Shown here: positions 1-9,319 of the stretch, one piece after another | Layout of the letters: each line of letters starts with the position of its first letter | How positions within the stretch are numbered: position 1 is the first letter of the stretch | Assembly (NCBI RefSeq): GCF_003115845.1 | Contig: NZ_KZ819025.1 | Coordinates: 62,001-126,000 of the forward strand | DNA length: 64,000 nucleotides | Source: Brenneria roseae subsp. roseae | GTDB lineage: Bacteria > Pseudomonadota > Gammaproteobacteria > Enterobacterales > Enterobacteriaceae | Direction of reading: 5' to 3' | The notes under the pieces: model-generated | The model's input: only the letters and a program-made list of their open reading frames with translations | What the model was told of the DNA's origin: nothing | Database searches by the model: none | Position numbers and translations under genes: made by a program

Positions 1-1056
1 GCCTGGTCTATTGTCACGATGTTTCAGGGGACGATTTATCTGTTTACCTCCCCTCTCGTTGCGCTGGTTGTTCTGCGTTTGTTAATGGGCGCGATAGAGG
101 CACCTGCGTTTCCGGCCAACAGCCGTCTCAGCGTTCAGTGGTTCCCGGATAAGGAACGAGGGTTCGTGACCTCGGTTTATCAGGCGGCCCAATATATTTC
201 CCTGGGGATTGTTACGCCATTAATGACGGTGATTTTACATAATTTAAGCTGGCATTATGTGTTTTATTATATCGGCGCAATTGGTGTTGTTTTGGGAATA
301 TTCTGGTTTATCTATGTTCAGGAGCCGTTTAAACATAAAAAAATTAATCAAGAGGAACTTGACTATATCCATTCTGGCGGCGGGGAACCGACTCTCGGCG
401 TTAATAAGAAGAAAGAGAAAATTACTTTTTCACAAATTAAACTTGTCTGCGTTAACCGAATGATGATTGGTGTTTATATCGGCCAGTTTTGCGTTACGTC
501 TATCACCTGGTTCTTTCTCACCTGGTTTCCAACTTATTTATATCAGGCGAAAGGGATGTCAATATTGAAAGTCGGCTTGGTCGCTTCCATTCCCGCTATC
601 GCCGGATTCATCGGGGGATTAATCGGCGGAATATTTTCTGATTATCTGTTACGACGCGGCTATAGCCTGACAATATCGCGCAAACTTCCGATTATCTGCG
701 GCATGTTGCTGTCATGCACCATTATTACCGCTAACTATACCAGTTCAGAAGTGGTGGTTATTGGCGCGATGAGTCTGGCGTTTTTTGCCAAAGGATTTGG
801 CAATCTGGGATGGTGCGTATTAAGCGACACCTCTCCCAAAGAAGTGTTGGGCATCGCGGGCGGCGTTTTTAACATGTGCGGTAATATGGCCAGCATCATT
901 ACGCCTCTGGTTATCGGCTTTATTTTATCCTCCACTCAATCGTTCGATTACGCCATTTTATACGTGGGTTCGATGGGGGGAATCGGTCTTATTGCTTACT
1001 TGTTTATTGTCGGGCCGTTGGAGCGAATCAAAATAGCTGCCGTGCCGGCGCAATAA
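1..1056 (+). CDS. MFS transporter, anion:cation symporter family (5' end outside window)
   Basis: This is the C-terminal 351 residues of a major facilitator superfamily carrier. The reading frame is open from base 1, so the first helices lie outside the window. Many hydrophobic segments alternate with short polar loops, and a cytoplasmic PDKERG motif near residue 50 is typical of the phthalate/hexuronate/glucarate (ACS) family, whose members have about 430-450 residues. A charged central loop at about residues 105-145 separates the two halves. It probably imports a sugar acid or other small organic anion by proton symport; the substrate cannot be told from the sequence. It converges with argA and ends at a clear terminator. 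In E. coli gudP, a member of this family, lies beyond yqcA, so a relocated GudP-like gene is possible but unproven. Confidence 0.85.
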   Translation, partial: AWSIVTMFQGTIYLFTSPLVALVVLRLLMGAIEAPAFPANSRLSVQWFPDKERGFVTSVYQAAQYISLGIVTPLMTVILHNLSWHYVFYYIGAIGVVLGIFWFIYVQEPFKHKKINQEELDYIHSGGGEPTLGVNKKKEKITFSQIKLVCVNRMMIGVYIGQFCVTSITWFFLTWFPTYLYQAKGMSILKVGLVASIPAIAGFIGGLIGGIFSDYLLRRGYSLTISRKLPIICGMLLSCTIITANYTSSEVVVIGAMSLAFFAKGFGNLGWCVLSDTSPKEVLGIAGGVFNMCGNMASIITPLVIGFILSSTQSFDYAILYVGSMGGIGLIAYLFIVGPLERIKIAAVPAQ

Positions 1057-1085
1057 CTTCAGGTGATTGGTGTCCCTGTGACACA

Positions 1086-1128
1086 TGCTGTTCCGTGGAT
1101 TTGAACTCCTCCGGAACAGCAATTTTTT
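1086..1128 (+). terminator. Rho-independent terminator after the MFS gene
   Basis: A 10-bp perfect stem (TGCTGTTCCG with CGGAACAGCA) encloses a 16-nt loop and is followed by six T. It starts 30 bases after the MFS stop codon. Confidence 0.85.
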
Positions 1129-1181
1129 ACTGCGGGTTGATGCGCGGCCATCACGTATCGTCGCCAGGTGGCCGGTAAGTC

Positions 1182-2510
1182 TCAGGCCAGATCCAGCACC
1201 AGAATTTTTGACCGACGCTGGTAGTTGTACAGGGCCTGCTTTTTCTTCGGCAGCATTTCCACTTCGGCGGGTAAAAAACCGCGTTCCTGGAACCAGTGAA
1301 TGCTGTGGGTCGTCAGAACAAACAGTTTGCTCAGCCCTTGCTGGCGCGCCTGAGACGCAATCCGCTGCAACAGCATGTCACCGCGTGAAGAACTGCGATA
1401 GTCAGGATGCACCGCGACGCAGGCCATTTCGCCGATGCTCTCTTCCGGGAAAGGATAGAGCGCCGCGCAGGCGATGGTCAGGTTATCGCGCACCACCACG
1501 GTAAACTTGTCGATTTCCATTTCCAGCTGTTCACGCGAGCGTCTGACCAGAATACCCTGCTGTTCCAGCGGACGAATCAGTTCCAGAATCCCGCCAATAT
1601 CGTTAATCGTTGCCCGCCGCACCTGTTCGGCGCTTTCCATCACGATTTGCGTACCAATACCGTCACGGGAGAACAGCTCTTGCAGTAAAGCGCCGTCGTC
1701 CTGATAGCTAATCAGATGGCTGCGGCGCACGCCGCTACGGCAGGCTTTAACCGCGCCGCGCAAAAATCTGACCGTACCGGAGTGGTAATCGCCATCCGCT
1801 TCCAGCGCTTCAATCCGCCGCTGGGCATCATCCGGGAACAGTTCGGAAATAATATTGCCTTCTTCGTTGATCACGCCCTGGGAAGAGCAGAAACCAATCA
1901 TTTTTTCGGCTTTGAGCTTGATCGCCAACTGAGTGGCGACTTCTTCAGAGGTCAGGTTGAAGCTTTCACCCGTAACGGAAACCGCGACCGGCCCCAGCAG
2001 GACAATCGCGCCGCTATTTAACTGGCGGTGCAATGCTTCTTCATCAATTCGGCGGATGCGTCCACTGTGGCAGTAATCCACGCCATCATCAACGCCAAGA
2101 GGCTGGGCAATGATGAAATTGCCGCTGACGACATTGATGTGCGCGCCCTGTAGCGGCGTATTATTCAAACTCATGGACAGCCTTGCGGTGATGTCCAATT
2201 GCAGCATCCCTGCGGCCTGCTTAACCAGTTCCAGCGTGACGCTGTCTGTGATGCGGGTATTTTTGTGATAGCGAGGTTCGTAGTGATGCGTTGTCAGATT
2301 GGCATCGATCTGCGGACGGGCGCCATAAACCACGACCAGCTTGATTCCCAGACTATGCAATAGCCCGATATCATTGACGATGTTGGCGAAGTTTTCATGC
2401 TCGATGGCTTCTCCACCCAGCATGATGACAAACGTTTTGCCGCGATGGGCATTGATATAAGGAACTGAATGGCGAAAGCCTTGAACCAGTTCTGTACTAC
2501 GTTCCTTCAC
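1182..2510 (-). CDS. argA: N-acetylglutamate synthase (amino-acid N-acetyltransferase)
   Basis: It catalyses the first step of arginine synthesis, acetyl-CoA plus glutamate to N-acetylglutamate, in the cytoplasm. The 442 residues match the usual 443-residue enterobacterial ArgA along the whole length. An N-terminal amino-acid-kinase-like domain (about residues 25-280, with a VIMLGGEA segment) senses arginine, and a C-terminal GNAT acetyltransferase domain follows (about 295-435, with a [13 protein letters not shown] acetyl-CoA loop). The start is GTG, preceded by GAGGG. Two ARG boxes lie directly upstream, so repression by ArgR with arginine is expected. The gene diverges from amiC, as in E. 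coli. I see no recD homologue beside it in this window. Confidence 0.97.
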   Translation of the reverse strand: MKERSTELVQGFRHSVPYINAHRGKTFVIMLGGEAIEHENFANIVNDIGLLHSLGIKLVVVYGARPQIDANLTTHHYEPRYHKNTRITDSVTLELVKQAAGMLQLDITARLSMSLNNTPLQGAHINVVSGNFIIAQPLGVDDGVDYCHSGRIRRIDEEALHRQLNSGAIVLLGPVAVSVTGESFNLTSEEVATQLAIKLKAEKMIGFCSSQGVINEEGNIISELFPDDAQRRIEALEADGDYHSGTVRFLRGAVKACRSGVRRSHLISYQDDGALLQELFSRDGIGTQIVMESAEQVRRATINDIGGILELIRPLEQQGILVRRSREQLEMEIDKFTVVVRDNLTIACAALYPFPEESIGEMACVAVHPDYRSSSRGDMLLQRIASQARQQGLSKLFVLTTHSIHWFQERGFLPAEVEMLPKKKQALYNYQRRSKILVLDLA

Positions 2511-2522
2511 TGCGAGCCCTCT

Positions 2523-2561
2523 TTTGAATTTTTATTCGTAATTTTTGTATTTTTATTCTTT
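2523..2561 (-). promoter_or_regulatory. Tandem ARG boxes (ArgR operator) of argA
   Basis: Two 18-bp sites fit the ARG box consensus WNTGAATWWWWATTCANW. Box 1 (2523-2540) has TGAAT, four T, then ATTC. Box 2 (2544-2561) has TGTAT, four T, then ATTC. The sites are 21 bp centre to centre, leaving the 3-bp gap known for ArgR hexamer binding. They lie 13-51 bases upstream of the argA GTG, where they would cover the promoter. Confidence 0.88.
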
Positions 2562-2929
2562 ATGAGGCAAAAGGCAAGGGCTAAGTAACGGGGCGGGAAC
2601 CTGTGCGATAAATTCAGCATTCATCCCGTTTATTCCGTCATTCTTTCTGCCGTGGGGACTGAACAATCGGATTTTTCAACGTATTCAAACCGATACCTTA
2701 TTCACGGTTTGGTCATGCGGTAACTGACCATATTTTCGCCGGTTCAGTTAAGGCTATAGCCAGAAAGTGTCAGGGGAAGCGCGCGCTTTCGGTTTGAAAG
2801 CGATAAAGATATAAAGCATAAACATGATTTTTGCATGACAGCGCAGGGGAGATTCGTTAAAGTTTTTGACAATTTTCTTATTTTTGTTTTCAGCTTTTGC
2901 CAATGGCACCGTAATCAGACCGGAGTTGC
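2562..2929. other. argA-amiC divergent spacer
   Basis: Apart from the ARG boxes beside argA, this 368-base divergent spacer shows no gene. A TTGACA hexamer at 2866-2871 could be a -35 element for amiC, but I find no good -10 at the right distance. A short inverted repeat (GGTCA/TGACC) lies near 2712-2730. Nothing else is recognised. Confidence 0.4.
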
Positions 2930-4171
2930 ATGTCTTATTCGAATCACAATCTGACTCGGCGGCGCTTGCTACAAAGCGCGGCAGCAACCTGGCTGTTAAG
3001 TGTGAGCGGCGTCGGGCTGGCAGCGACAGCGCAGGTTATTGCCGTGCGCGTCTGGCCTTCCTCTTCTTATACCCGCGTCACGCTGGAATCGAATCTTGCG
3101 CTGAAATACAAACAGTTCACTCTCAGCAATCCGGATCGGATTGTCGTGGATATTGAGAATATCCATCTGAATAGCGTGTTGAAGAATATCTCCGGCCAGT
3201 TCCAGCAAAACGATCCGCTGATTAAAGCCGCCCGTATTGGTCAGTTTGATAAAAATACGGTGCGGCTGGTGCTGGAATTAAAGCAAGGCGCCAGCACCAA
3301 GCTGTTTACGCTGAATCCGGTGGCGGAATTCAAGCATCGCCTGGTTGTCGATCTTTATCCGGATATCGGCAGGTATGACAACGAAGACGATCCGCTATTG
3401 GCGCTGCTGGAAGACTATAACAAAGGTGAACTGGAACGTACGTTGCCCGCGGAAGCGCCGAAAGCGGGGAGGGCGGGGCGCGATCGCCCGTTGGTCATCA
3501 TGCTGGATCCCGGTCACGGCGGCGAGGACCCCGGTGCGATTGGTAAAAACAAGACGCGTGAGAAAGATATCGTGTTGCAGATCGCCCGGCGCCTGCGTAC
3601 TTTGATCGATCGTGAATCCAATATGAAAGCGTATATGACCCGTAATGAAGATGTGTTTATTCCATTACGGGTGCGGGTGGCGAAAGCGCGCAAGCAGCGG
3701 GCCGATCTGTTTATCTCGATTCACGCGGACGCGTTTACCAATCGCGCGGCCAGAGGTTCATCGGTATTCGCACTTTCCAAGAAAGGGGCAACCAGCACGG
3801 CCGCCAGCTTTCTGGCGCAGACGCAGAACGAATCGGATTTGATTGGCGGGGTCAGCATGAGCGGCGATCGTTATCTCGACCATACCATGTTTGATCTGGT
3901 GCAGACGGTCACGATTAGCGATAGCCTGAAATTCGGTAAAGAAATTCTGACGCGGCTGAGTAAGGTGAACCGTTTGCATAAAAACAGTGTCGATCAGGCC
4001 GGCTTTGCAGTATTAAAAGCGCCGGATATTCCTTCTGTTCTGGTGGAAACCGCATTTATCAGCAATCTTGAAGAAGAACGAAAGTTACGCACCAGCCATT
4101 TTCAGCAACAGATTGCGGAGTCTATTCTGGCCGGGATCAAAGCCTATTTTGCCAGTCAGTCGGCACGATAA
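2930..4171 (+). CDS. amiC: N-acetylmuramoyl-L-alanine amidase AmiC, Tat-exported
   Basis: A periplasmic, zinc-dependent amidase that cleaves the lactyl-alanine bond of septal murein so daughter cells can separate. It has 413 residues, close to the enterobacterial length. The N-terminus carries a twin-arginine signal (TRRRLLQ near residue 10, then a hydrophobic stretch ending near Ala-34). An AMIN septal-targeting domain covers about residues 40-150 and an amidase_3 catalytic domain about 185-405. The latter shows the LDPGHGG zinc-binding segment, a later SIHAD segment and [10 protein letters not shown] near the end. Family knowledge says activity needs the septal activator NlpD. It diverges from argA and is followed by the initiator tRNA genes on the other strand. 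Confidence 0.97.
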   Translation: MSYSNHNLTRRRLLQSAAATWLLSVSGVGLAATAQVIAVRVWPSSSYTRVTLESNLALKYKQFTLSNPDRIVVDIENIHLNSVLKNISGQFQQNDPLIKAARIGQFDKNTVRLVLELKQGASTKLFTLNPVAEFKHRLVVDLYPDIGRYDNEDDPLLALLEDYNKGELERTLPAEAPKAGRAGRDRPLVIMLDPGHGGEDPGAIGKNKTREKDIVLQIARRLRTLIDRESNMKAYMTRNEDVFIPLRVRVAKARKQRADLFISIHADAFTNRAARGSSVFALSKKGATSTAASFLAQTQNESDLIGGVSMSGDRYLDHTMFDLVQTVTISDSLKFGKEILTRLSKVNRLHKNSVDQAGFAVLKAPDIPSVLVETAFISNLEEERKLRTSHFQQQIAESILAGIKAYFASQSAR

Positions 4172-4279
4172 GCGAAAGCGCGGGAGTATGCGGTTATCCG
4201 TCAGGAATCGATGGGGATTGTTGCAAAGCGTAGTGATGCGATAAAGGGGATGGATACGGGAAGGGGTGTTCCAGAAAGC

Positions 4280-4302
4280 AAAAAACACCCGTCAGGGTGT
4301 TT
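4280..4302 (-). terminator. Terminator of the initiator tRNA operon
   Basis: Read on the minus strand this is an 8-bp stem (AAACACCC/GGGTGTTT) with a TGAC loop and a run of T. It lies just downstream of the two tRNA genes and converges with amiC, which it may also serve weakly on the plus strand. Confidence 0.85.
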
Positions 4303-4319
4303 ATTCTATGATAATCAAT

Positions 4320-4396
<77 letters not shown>

Positions 4397-4444
4397 TCCG
4401 TCTTGATATCTTGTTTTCTCTGATGGTCAACACACATCAGTAAT

Positions 4445-4521
<77 letters not shown>

Positions 4522-4534
4522 TCCGTGGAAGCGC

Positions 4535-4562
4535 ACTATACTCTGCATGAACTTCGATGCAA
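4535..4562 (-). promoter_or_regulatory. Sigma-70 promoter of the tRNA-fMet operon
   Basis: On the minus strand there is a -35 TTGCAT (4557-4562), a 16-bp spacer and a -10 TATAGT (4535-4540). A GC-rich discriminator (GCGC) follows, typical of stringently controlled stable-RNA promoters. The first tRNA begins 13 bases downstream of the -10. Confidence 0.8.
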
Positions 4563-4705
4563 CCTATTTCTGTAAAAAATACGGGATCGCCGGTTCAGGT
4601 GCTGAATTTACCGCCTGATAGTCTGTTTTTTAAACGTAATATGCTGGGTTTTATGCTGTGGTCTTGCTGACAGCGACTGTTCGGGCCGTTGTTTATGCAA
4701 TGTTA

Positions 4706-4906
4706 TAAACCGCTTTTGCGATTTGAGGTTGATGATAAAGTACGCTGAGCGGCGATAATGGGTAGATCGTAAAGACGCTGCAAGTACGTCCCTGTAAGCT
4801 CGGGCCGCGCCATTCCTGGCGCGGACGCTTTACTCTTCTATCCCATCATCACCGTTCTGATGCTGTGAACCGGTTTTTCAGCAGTCGTAAACCGCTTTCG
4901 CGATTT
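4706..4906 (+). repeat. Pair of 19-bp direct repeats flanking an inverted-repeat element
   Basis: The 19-mer at 4706-4724 (taaaccgctttTgcgattt) recurs at 4888-4906 with one difference (C for T). The two copies bracket the inverted-repeat element at 4751-4852. This may be a remnant of a duplication accompanying insertion, or two sites for one DNA-binding protein. Confidence 0.5.
4751..4852. repeat. Imperfect ~100-bp inverted-repeat element
   Basis: The left arm (from ggcgataatggg through gtaaagacgc) is the imperfect reverse complement of the right arm (from gcggacgctttac to cccatcatcacc). The centre folds into a CCGCGCCA/TGGCGCGG hairpin (around 4805-4824). There is no ORF. It resembles a short intergenic palindromic repeat such as those scattered in enterobacterial genomes; I cannot name the family. 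It occupies most of the 470-base gap between the tRNA operon and mltA. Confidence 0.6.
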
Positions 4907-4992
4907 TTTGGAGAGGCGCGTTTCTTTATCTATAGGCGTTTGTTATCGTTCGGCGGTGGGTCTACATGATGTCAAAAGAGAGCGCAATGAAG

Positions 4993-6240
4993 ATGAAAGG
5001 ATGTTGGGGAAAATATGTGCTGACTGGCCTGGTGATTGCCATTCTGGCGGGGTGTCAGTCCAGACCGACCGATCGGGGACAGCAGTATAAAGACGGACAC
5101 CTTAATCAGCCGCTGGAACTGGTGAATGAGCCTAATGCAACGGGGAAACCTGTCAATGCGCGCGATTTTGTCACGCAGGTTTCGGAAATCAGGGCTGCTT
5201 CTCCGAGTCTCTATACCCGCAACACCAACACCTTTCAGGCGATCGAAAACTGGATGATGTCTGGCGCCGATACGCGCGAACTGAGCAAGTTCGGCTTGAG
5301 CGCCTGGCAAATGGAAGGGGTGGATAACTTCGGCAACGTTCAATTCACTGGCTATTACACACCCGTACTGCAAGCCCGCTATACCCGCCAGGGAGAATTC
5401 CGCTATCCGCTCTACGCCATGCCGTCACGCGGTAAGACGAACCGTCGTCTGCCGGATCGCGCTTCTATTTATTCCGGCGCATTAGATGACCGTCTGATTT
5501 TGGCCTGGAGCAATTCGCTGGTGGATAATTTCATGATGGAAGTGCAGGGCAGCGCCTACATTGATTTTGGTGACGGTCGCCCGCTCACGTTCTTTGGTTA
5601 TGCCGGTAAAAACGGCCATGCCTACCGCAGTATCGGCAAGGTGCTGATCGATCGTGGCGAAGTTGCCCGTGAAGATATGTCCATGCAGGCTATTCGCCAA
5701 TGGGCGGAACAGCACAGCGAATATGAAGTTCGTGAACTGCTGGAGCAAAATCCGTCTTTTGTGTTCTTTAAACCGATGATGTCTGCGCCAGTCAAAGGCG
5801 CCAGTGCCGTCCCGCTGGTGGCGAAAGCCTCCGTTGCCTCTGACCGTTCGCTCATTCCGGCGGGGACGGCCCTGCTGGCTGAAGTGCCGCTTTTGGATAA
5901 TGAAGGAAAGTTTACGGGTAAGTATGAAATGCGCCTGATGATTGCGCTGGATGTCGGAGGGGCGATTAAAGGCCAGCACTTCGATATCTATCAGGGCATT
6001 GGTCATGAGGCCGGACATGCTGCTGGCTTCTATAACCACTATGGCCGGGTATGGGTACTGAAAACAACGCCGGAAGCGTTTTCAACGCCGTTTACGACGG
6101 CCAGCAAGGGTGACGGGCAGGAATTGCCTGTCATAAAAAATAACCCGAGCGACGGGACATTGTTCAATTCGGCGCAAAATAGCCCTGCGGTGAATGTCAG
6201 CAATTCAGGATCGTTATTGGTCAGTAATCCGCAAAATTGA
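4993..6240 (+). CDS. mltA: Membrane-bound lytic murein transglycosylase A
   Basis: An outer-membrane lipoprotein that cleaves murein glycan strands to 1,6-anhydromuramyl products. The signal peptide ends in the lipobox LAGC. The MltA domain follows, with a GYYTP segment, and near the C-terminus the 3D domain DVGGAIKGQHFDIYQG, whose Asp residues include the catalytic acid. Start codons at 4966, 4987 and 4993 are in frame; I chose 4993 because AAGAGAG lies 10 bases upstream and the N-terminus then matches the family (MKG.W.KY). At 415 residues it exceeds the E. coli protein (365). The extra length is a polar, Asn/Ser-rich C-terminal tail of about 55 residues after the 3D domain. A strong terminator follows. 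Confidence 0.95.
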   Translation: MKGCWGKYVLTGLVIAILAGCQSRPTDRGQQYKDGHLNQPLELVNEPNATGKPVNARDFVTQVSEIRAASPSLYTRNTNTFQAIENWMMSGADTRELSKFGLSAWQMEGVDNFGNVQFTGYYTPVLQARYTRQGEFRYPLYAMPSRGKTNRRLPDRASIYSGALDDRLILAWSNSLVDNFMMEVQGSAYIDFGDGRPLTFFGYAGKNGHAYRSIGKVLIDRGEVAREDMSMQAIRQWAEQHSEYEVRELLEQNPSFVFFKPMMSAPVKGASAVPLVAKASVASDRSLIPAGTALLAEVPLLDNEGKFTGKYEMRLMIALDVGGAIKGQHFDIYQGIGHEAGHAAGFYNHYGRVWVLKTTPEAFSTPFTTASKGDGQELPVIKNNPSDGTLFNSAQNSPAVNVSNSGSLLVSNPQN

Positions 6241-6303
6241 TTATGTTCTTTTATTGCGTCTCAAAGGAAATCGGGCAGCGCTGCTCTTTGAGCCGTGAAT
6301 CTG

Positions 6304-6331
6304 AGCCGTCTGAATACCAGACGGCTTTTTC
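6304..6331 (+). terminator. Rho-independent terminator of mltA
   Basis: A 9-bp perfect stem AGCCGTCTG/CAGACGGCT with an AATAC loop runs into five T. It lies between mltA and the convergent aldolase gene. Confidence 0.9.
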
Positions 6332-6353
6332 ATGGGTTCAAATAAAACGGGAA

Positions 6354-7271
6354 TTAGCTTTTAAAACCGTATTTGCTGCTCAAGCCTAATTCGTTAACGA
6401 GGCGAACGCCGGTCTGCAAGGCTTCACCCTGTAAATCCCGCAGCGGCCGGCGCAGACTGCCGGCGGGTAAACCAACGGCCTTCATCAGGGATTTCACCGC
6501 GATGGGGTTGATCGCTGAGTAGGTGTAGTGCAACAGGGGCAGCAAATGCTGGTAGGCTTTGCGAAAGCGCTCGGCATCATCGCCGTTTTTCCACGGACGA
6601 GAAATCTCCGCCAGCTCTGCCGGGGCAATATTACCCGTCATATTCGCGGTCCCATGACCGCCTAATGACATGGTCGGTATCACCAGGCCCAGGTTGGGTG
6701 AATCGCAGCACATTACTGAAACGTCCGGATTACCCGCCAGCACCTGCGCGACCTGTCCGACCCGGGTGGTGGACTCTTTATGAATAACATAGTTGGGATG
6801 CTTGAAAATACGCAGCAGGGAAGTCCAGTGCAGATCGGTTTTCACCCGTGGCGGGTTGTTATAAATCCCCAACGGTAAGTCGGTGGCGTCGGCGATTTCC
6901 AGAAAATAGTTTTCGATGTCGCTTTCGCTGGCGCAAATGTAAGCGGGCGCGGCGATAATGGCGCCGTCTGCGCCGTTATCCCTGGCAAAGCGGACATAGT
7001 CAATGGTGGTATCGGTGTTATTGCCGGTGCAACCATAAAACAGCTTCATCTTATTGGTGTTGTACTGTGCGGTACGGCGGATGATCTCTTTTCTCTCCTC
7101 TACGGAAAGCATGGAGACTTCCCCGGTGGATCCCATGATCAAAACGGCGGCCGTACCGTTGTCTTCCTGGAATTTTAATAACGCTTCAAATGCACCGAAG
7201 TCGACGCTGCCATCTTCATTGAATGGGGTAATCAGGGCAACAAACGACCCTTCAATTTTTTCTCTGCTCAT
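6354..7271 (-). CDS. DapA/NanA-family aldolase or lyase
   Basis: A 305-residue (beta/alpha)8 enzyme of the dihydrodipicolinate synthase / N-acetylneuraminate lyase superfamily. Visible are the MGSTGE substrate-carboxylate loop (about residues 46-51), Tyr-137 in the IYNNPP segment and Lys-165 in IHKEST, the expected Schiff-base lysine. Such enzymes join or split pyruvate-derived carbon skeletons through a lysine imine. The housekeeping dapA is not expected here, so this paralogue probably acts in catabolism; the substrate is unknown. Start ATG is preceded by AGGA at 7 bases. It is the last gene of a minus-strand series with a TetR regulator, an M20 hydrolase, an SDR protein and an ABC importer, and may be co-transcribed with them. 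Confidence 0.85.
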   Translation of the reverse strand: MSREKIEGSFVALITPFNEDGSVDFGAFEALLKFQEDNGTAAVLIMGSTGEVSMLSVEERKEIIRRTAQYNTNKMKLFYGCTGNNTDTTIDYVRFARDNGADGAIIAAPAYICASESDIENYFLEIADATDLPLGIYNNPPRVKTDLHWTSLLRIFKHPNYVIHKESTTRVGQVAQVLAGNPDVSVMCCDSPNLGLVIPTMSLGGHGTANMTGNIAPAELAEISRPWKNGDDAERFRKAYQHLLPLLHYTYSAINPIAVKSLMKAVGLPAGSLRRPLRDLQGEALQTGVRLVNELGLSSKYGFKS

Positions 7272-7314
7272 GTCTCGTTCCTGTCGGTTTAGTCATGCTA
7301 CGGGTAAATAAAAA

Positions 7315-8001
7315 TCAGGACTGAAGCGGCCTGGCGATAAAACCAGCCTCAACAAAACGTAATAAGTGCGCCAGAACGCGATCGTCATCGCTGTTGTCGC
7401 ACAGCCCTTTGGATAACAGCGCCAAACGGCCGGAACGCGGATCGGCATCGGTCAGAACGTGCATGGCGGCGCCGCGGGTAAATTCATAACGCCAGATAAT
7501 GTCTGCCCGGGATAATTCAGGCAGTGTGCGGGAAAAGGCATCGATAAAGCGGTGAGCCACCTGATCAAACTGGGCGGAAAGCAGGGCGGTCACCCCCAGA
7601 CCCGGCGTGGCGCGCAGATGTTGCAGCAGGCGCACCACAATGCGTCCGCCGTCGGGGGTGCGGGCCGTTTTGACCAACGGACGCAATAGCGCATCCAGCA
7701 ACGCGGCGACGGGAGGCGTATCGCCGTGATAGGTCTGCTCAACCTTATCCAGCAGGCGCGTTCTTTCTTCATTCAATGGCCCCAGAACCGCGTCCAGAAC
7801 GGCGCTCAGCAACCCATCTTTGGAGCCGAAGTAATAATTCACCGATGCCAGATTGACGTTGGTTGCTTCGGTGATTTCGCGAATTGTGGTCAGTTCACTG
7901 CCTTTGCAGGCAAAAAGCGTGATCGCTTCACGCAGGATGCGTTGTTTGATGTCTGCTTCTTTTTCTTTGTTTTGCGCTGTGGTTTTCAGTAAGGCCACCA
8001 T
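7315..8001 (-). CDS. TetR/AcrR-family transcriptional regulator
   Basis: A 228-residue regulator. The N-terminal TetR DNA-binding domain shows the helix-turn-helix and the typical VNYYFGSKDGLL ending around residues 54-65. The C-terminal ligand domain, about 150 residues, is rich in Leu, Arg and Ala and unlike any ligand class I can name. Start ATG has AAGGA 7 bases upstream. It lies between the M20 hydrolase and the aldolase on the same strand, so it likely controls this catabolic block. A 23-bp palindrome at 15687-15709, in front of the block's first gene and of the divergent molybdoenzyme, is the best candidate operator. Whether it represses or activates is unknown. Confidence 0.88.
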   Translation of the reverse strand: MVALLKTTAQNKEKEADIKQRILREAITLFACKGSELTTIREITEATNVNLASVNYYFGSKDGLLSAVLDAVLGPLNEERTRLLDKVEQTYHGDTPPVAALLDALLRPLVKTARTPDGGRIVVRLLQHLRATPGLGVTALLSAQFDQVAHRFIDAFSRTLPELSRADIIWRYEFTRGAAMHVLTDADPRSGRLALLSKGLCDNSDDDRVLAHLLRFVEAGFIARPLQS

Positions 8002-8072
8002 GATTCATCCTTTTTGTGTTACGCATGACGGCGAAAGCAAAACCGCCGTGCTTTGATATAGCCGCGTGGTGA

Positions 8073-9296
8073 TTAAACCGGCCGCATTTCCTGATAGACC
8101 AGCGTTGCCCAATAGCGGATCCCTAATGGGATCAACGCGTCATTAAAATCGTAATGCGGGGTGTGCAGATGGCGCACTTCCTCGTCATTTTTGCCGCTAT
8201 TCCCCAGCATCATGAAAGCGCCGGGGCGCTGTTCCAGCATGAAGGAAAAATCCTCTGCGCCTAACAGCGGCGTCATTGCCGTTTCAACCTGCTCAATGCC
8301 CACAACCTGCACGGCGGCGTTAATCGCCTGTTGGGTGACATGGGCATCGTTAATCAACGGCGGATATTGATGTTCATAGGTCACCTCCGCCGTGGCGTTA
8401 AAGCCCTGAGCGGCATGTTGAGCCAGTTCACGCAGACGCGTTTCCAGTAGCTGACGAATAGCGGGTGAGTAACTTCGCCCGGTTCCTTTCACGATGACCC
8501 GATCGGGAATAACGTTAGGCGCATTGATGCTTCCCGCCTGAATATGACCGATGCTGAGCACCGCCGCTTCCATCGCCGGAACGTTGCGGCTGATGATGGT
8601 TTGCAGACCAAGCATAAATTGCGCAGCGGGCAGCGTGGGATCGATCGATAAGTGGGCGCCAGAGCCGCCATGTCCGCCAGTCCCGTGAAAAATGACCTGC
8701 CAGGTGTCGCTGGCACCCAGCATCGGCCCGCTGCGAATGGAGAATTTGCCTGCGGTAATGCCGGGTTTATTGTGCAAACCAAACAGCCGGTTGCAGGGGA
8801 AACGCGTCAGCAGGCCGTCGTTCAGCATGGCAAGCCCGCCGCCTAACCCTTCTTCCGCTGGCTGGAAAATAAAATGTACCGCACCGGTAAAATCCGGGTG
8901 CTGTGACAGATAGCGCGCAGCGCCGAGCAACATCGTGGTGTGACCGTCGTGGCCGCAGGCATGCATTTTCCCGGCATGCGTCGAAGCGTAAGGCAGATCG
9001 GTTTTCTCGCTGATGTACAACGCATCCATATCTGCCCGCAGGCCAATACGGTCTTCACCGGGATAACGGCCGTGCAGCGTGGCGACGACGCCGGTTCCCC
9101 CGATACCGGTTGTGACGGCAAGCCCCCACGCCGTCAGTTTTTCGGCCACCAACCGGGCGGTGGCGAACTCTTCAAAGCCAATCTCCGGGTGTTGATGAAT
9201 GTGATGACGAATGGCAATCAGCTCCGGTAAAAAGTCCTGAATAGCCGATTCCATTGCCTGTTGATCAACAGGAGGGAAAATTGACGCGGTCATCAT
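8073..9296 (-). CDS. M20-family metallo-amidohydrolase (N-acyl-amino-acid or hippurate hydrolase-like)
   Basis: A cytoplasmic dinuclear metal hydrolase of the M20D group, which removes acyl groups from N-acylated amino acids or opens related amides. Metal-binding signatures are seen in HACGHDGHT, AEEGLGGG and the late GAEDFSFM segment, with the dimerisation insert between. The longest frame is extended upstream into the SDR gene; the supported start is ATG at 9296 (AGGA 5 bases upstream) or the adjoining ATG at 9293, giving about 407 residues, normal for the family (380-400). It follows the SDR gene by 23 bases. Next to a peptide importer it plausibly processes the imported substrate. The exact acyl group is not predictable. 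Confidence 0.9.
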   Translation of the reverse strand: MMTASIFPPVDQQAMESAIQDFLPELIAIRHHIHQHPEIGFEEFATARLVAEKLTAWGLAVTTGIGGTGVVATLHGRYPGEDRIGLRADMDALYISEKTDLPYASTHAGKMHACGHDGHTTMLLGAARYLSQHPDFTGAVHFIFQPAEEGLGGGLAMLNDGLLTRFPCNRLFGLHNKPGITAGKFSIRSGPMLGASDTWQVIFHGTGGHGGSGAHLSIDPTLPAAQFMLGLQTIISRNVPAMEAAVLSIGHIQAGSINAPNVIPDRVIVKGTGRSYSPAIRQLLETRLRELAQHAAQGFNATAEVTYEHQYPPLINDAHVTQQAINAAVQVVGIEQVETAMTPLLGAEDFSFMLEQRPGAFMMLGNSGKNDEEVRHLHTPHYDFNDALIPLGIRYWATLVYQEMRPV

Positions 9297-9319
9297 GCGT
9301 TTCCTGTATTCGATATCAT

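Noticed and set aside
6354-7271. Housekeeping dapA assignment
   Set aside because: The protein is a family member but differs in key segments from DapA (GSTGE loop context, IYNNPP, IHKEST) and its catabolic neighbours argue against the lysine pathway enzyme.
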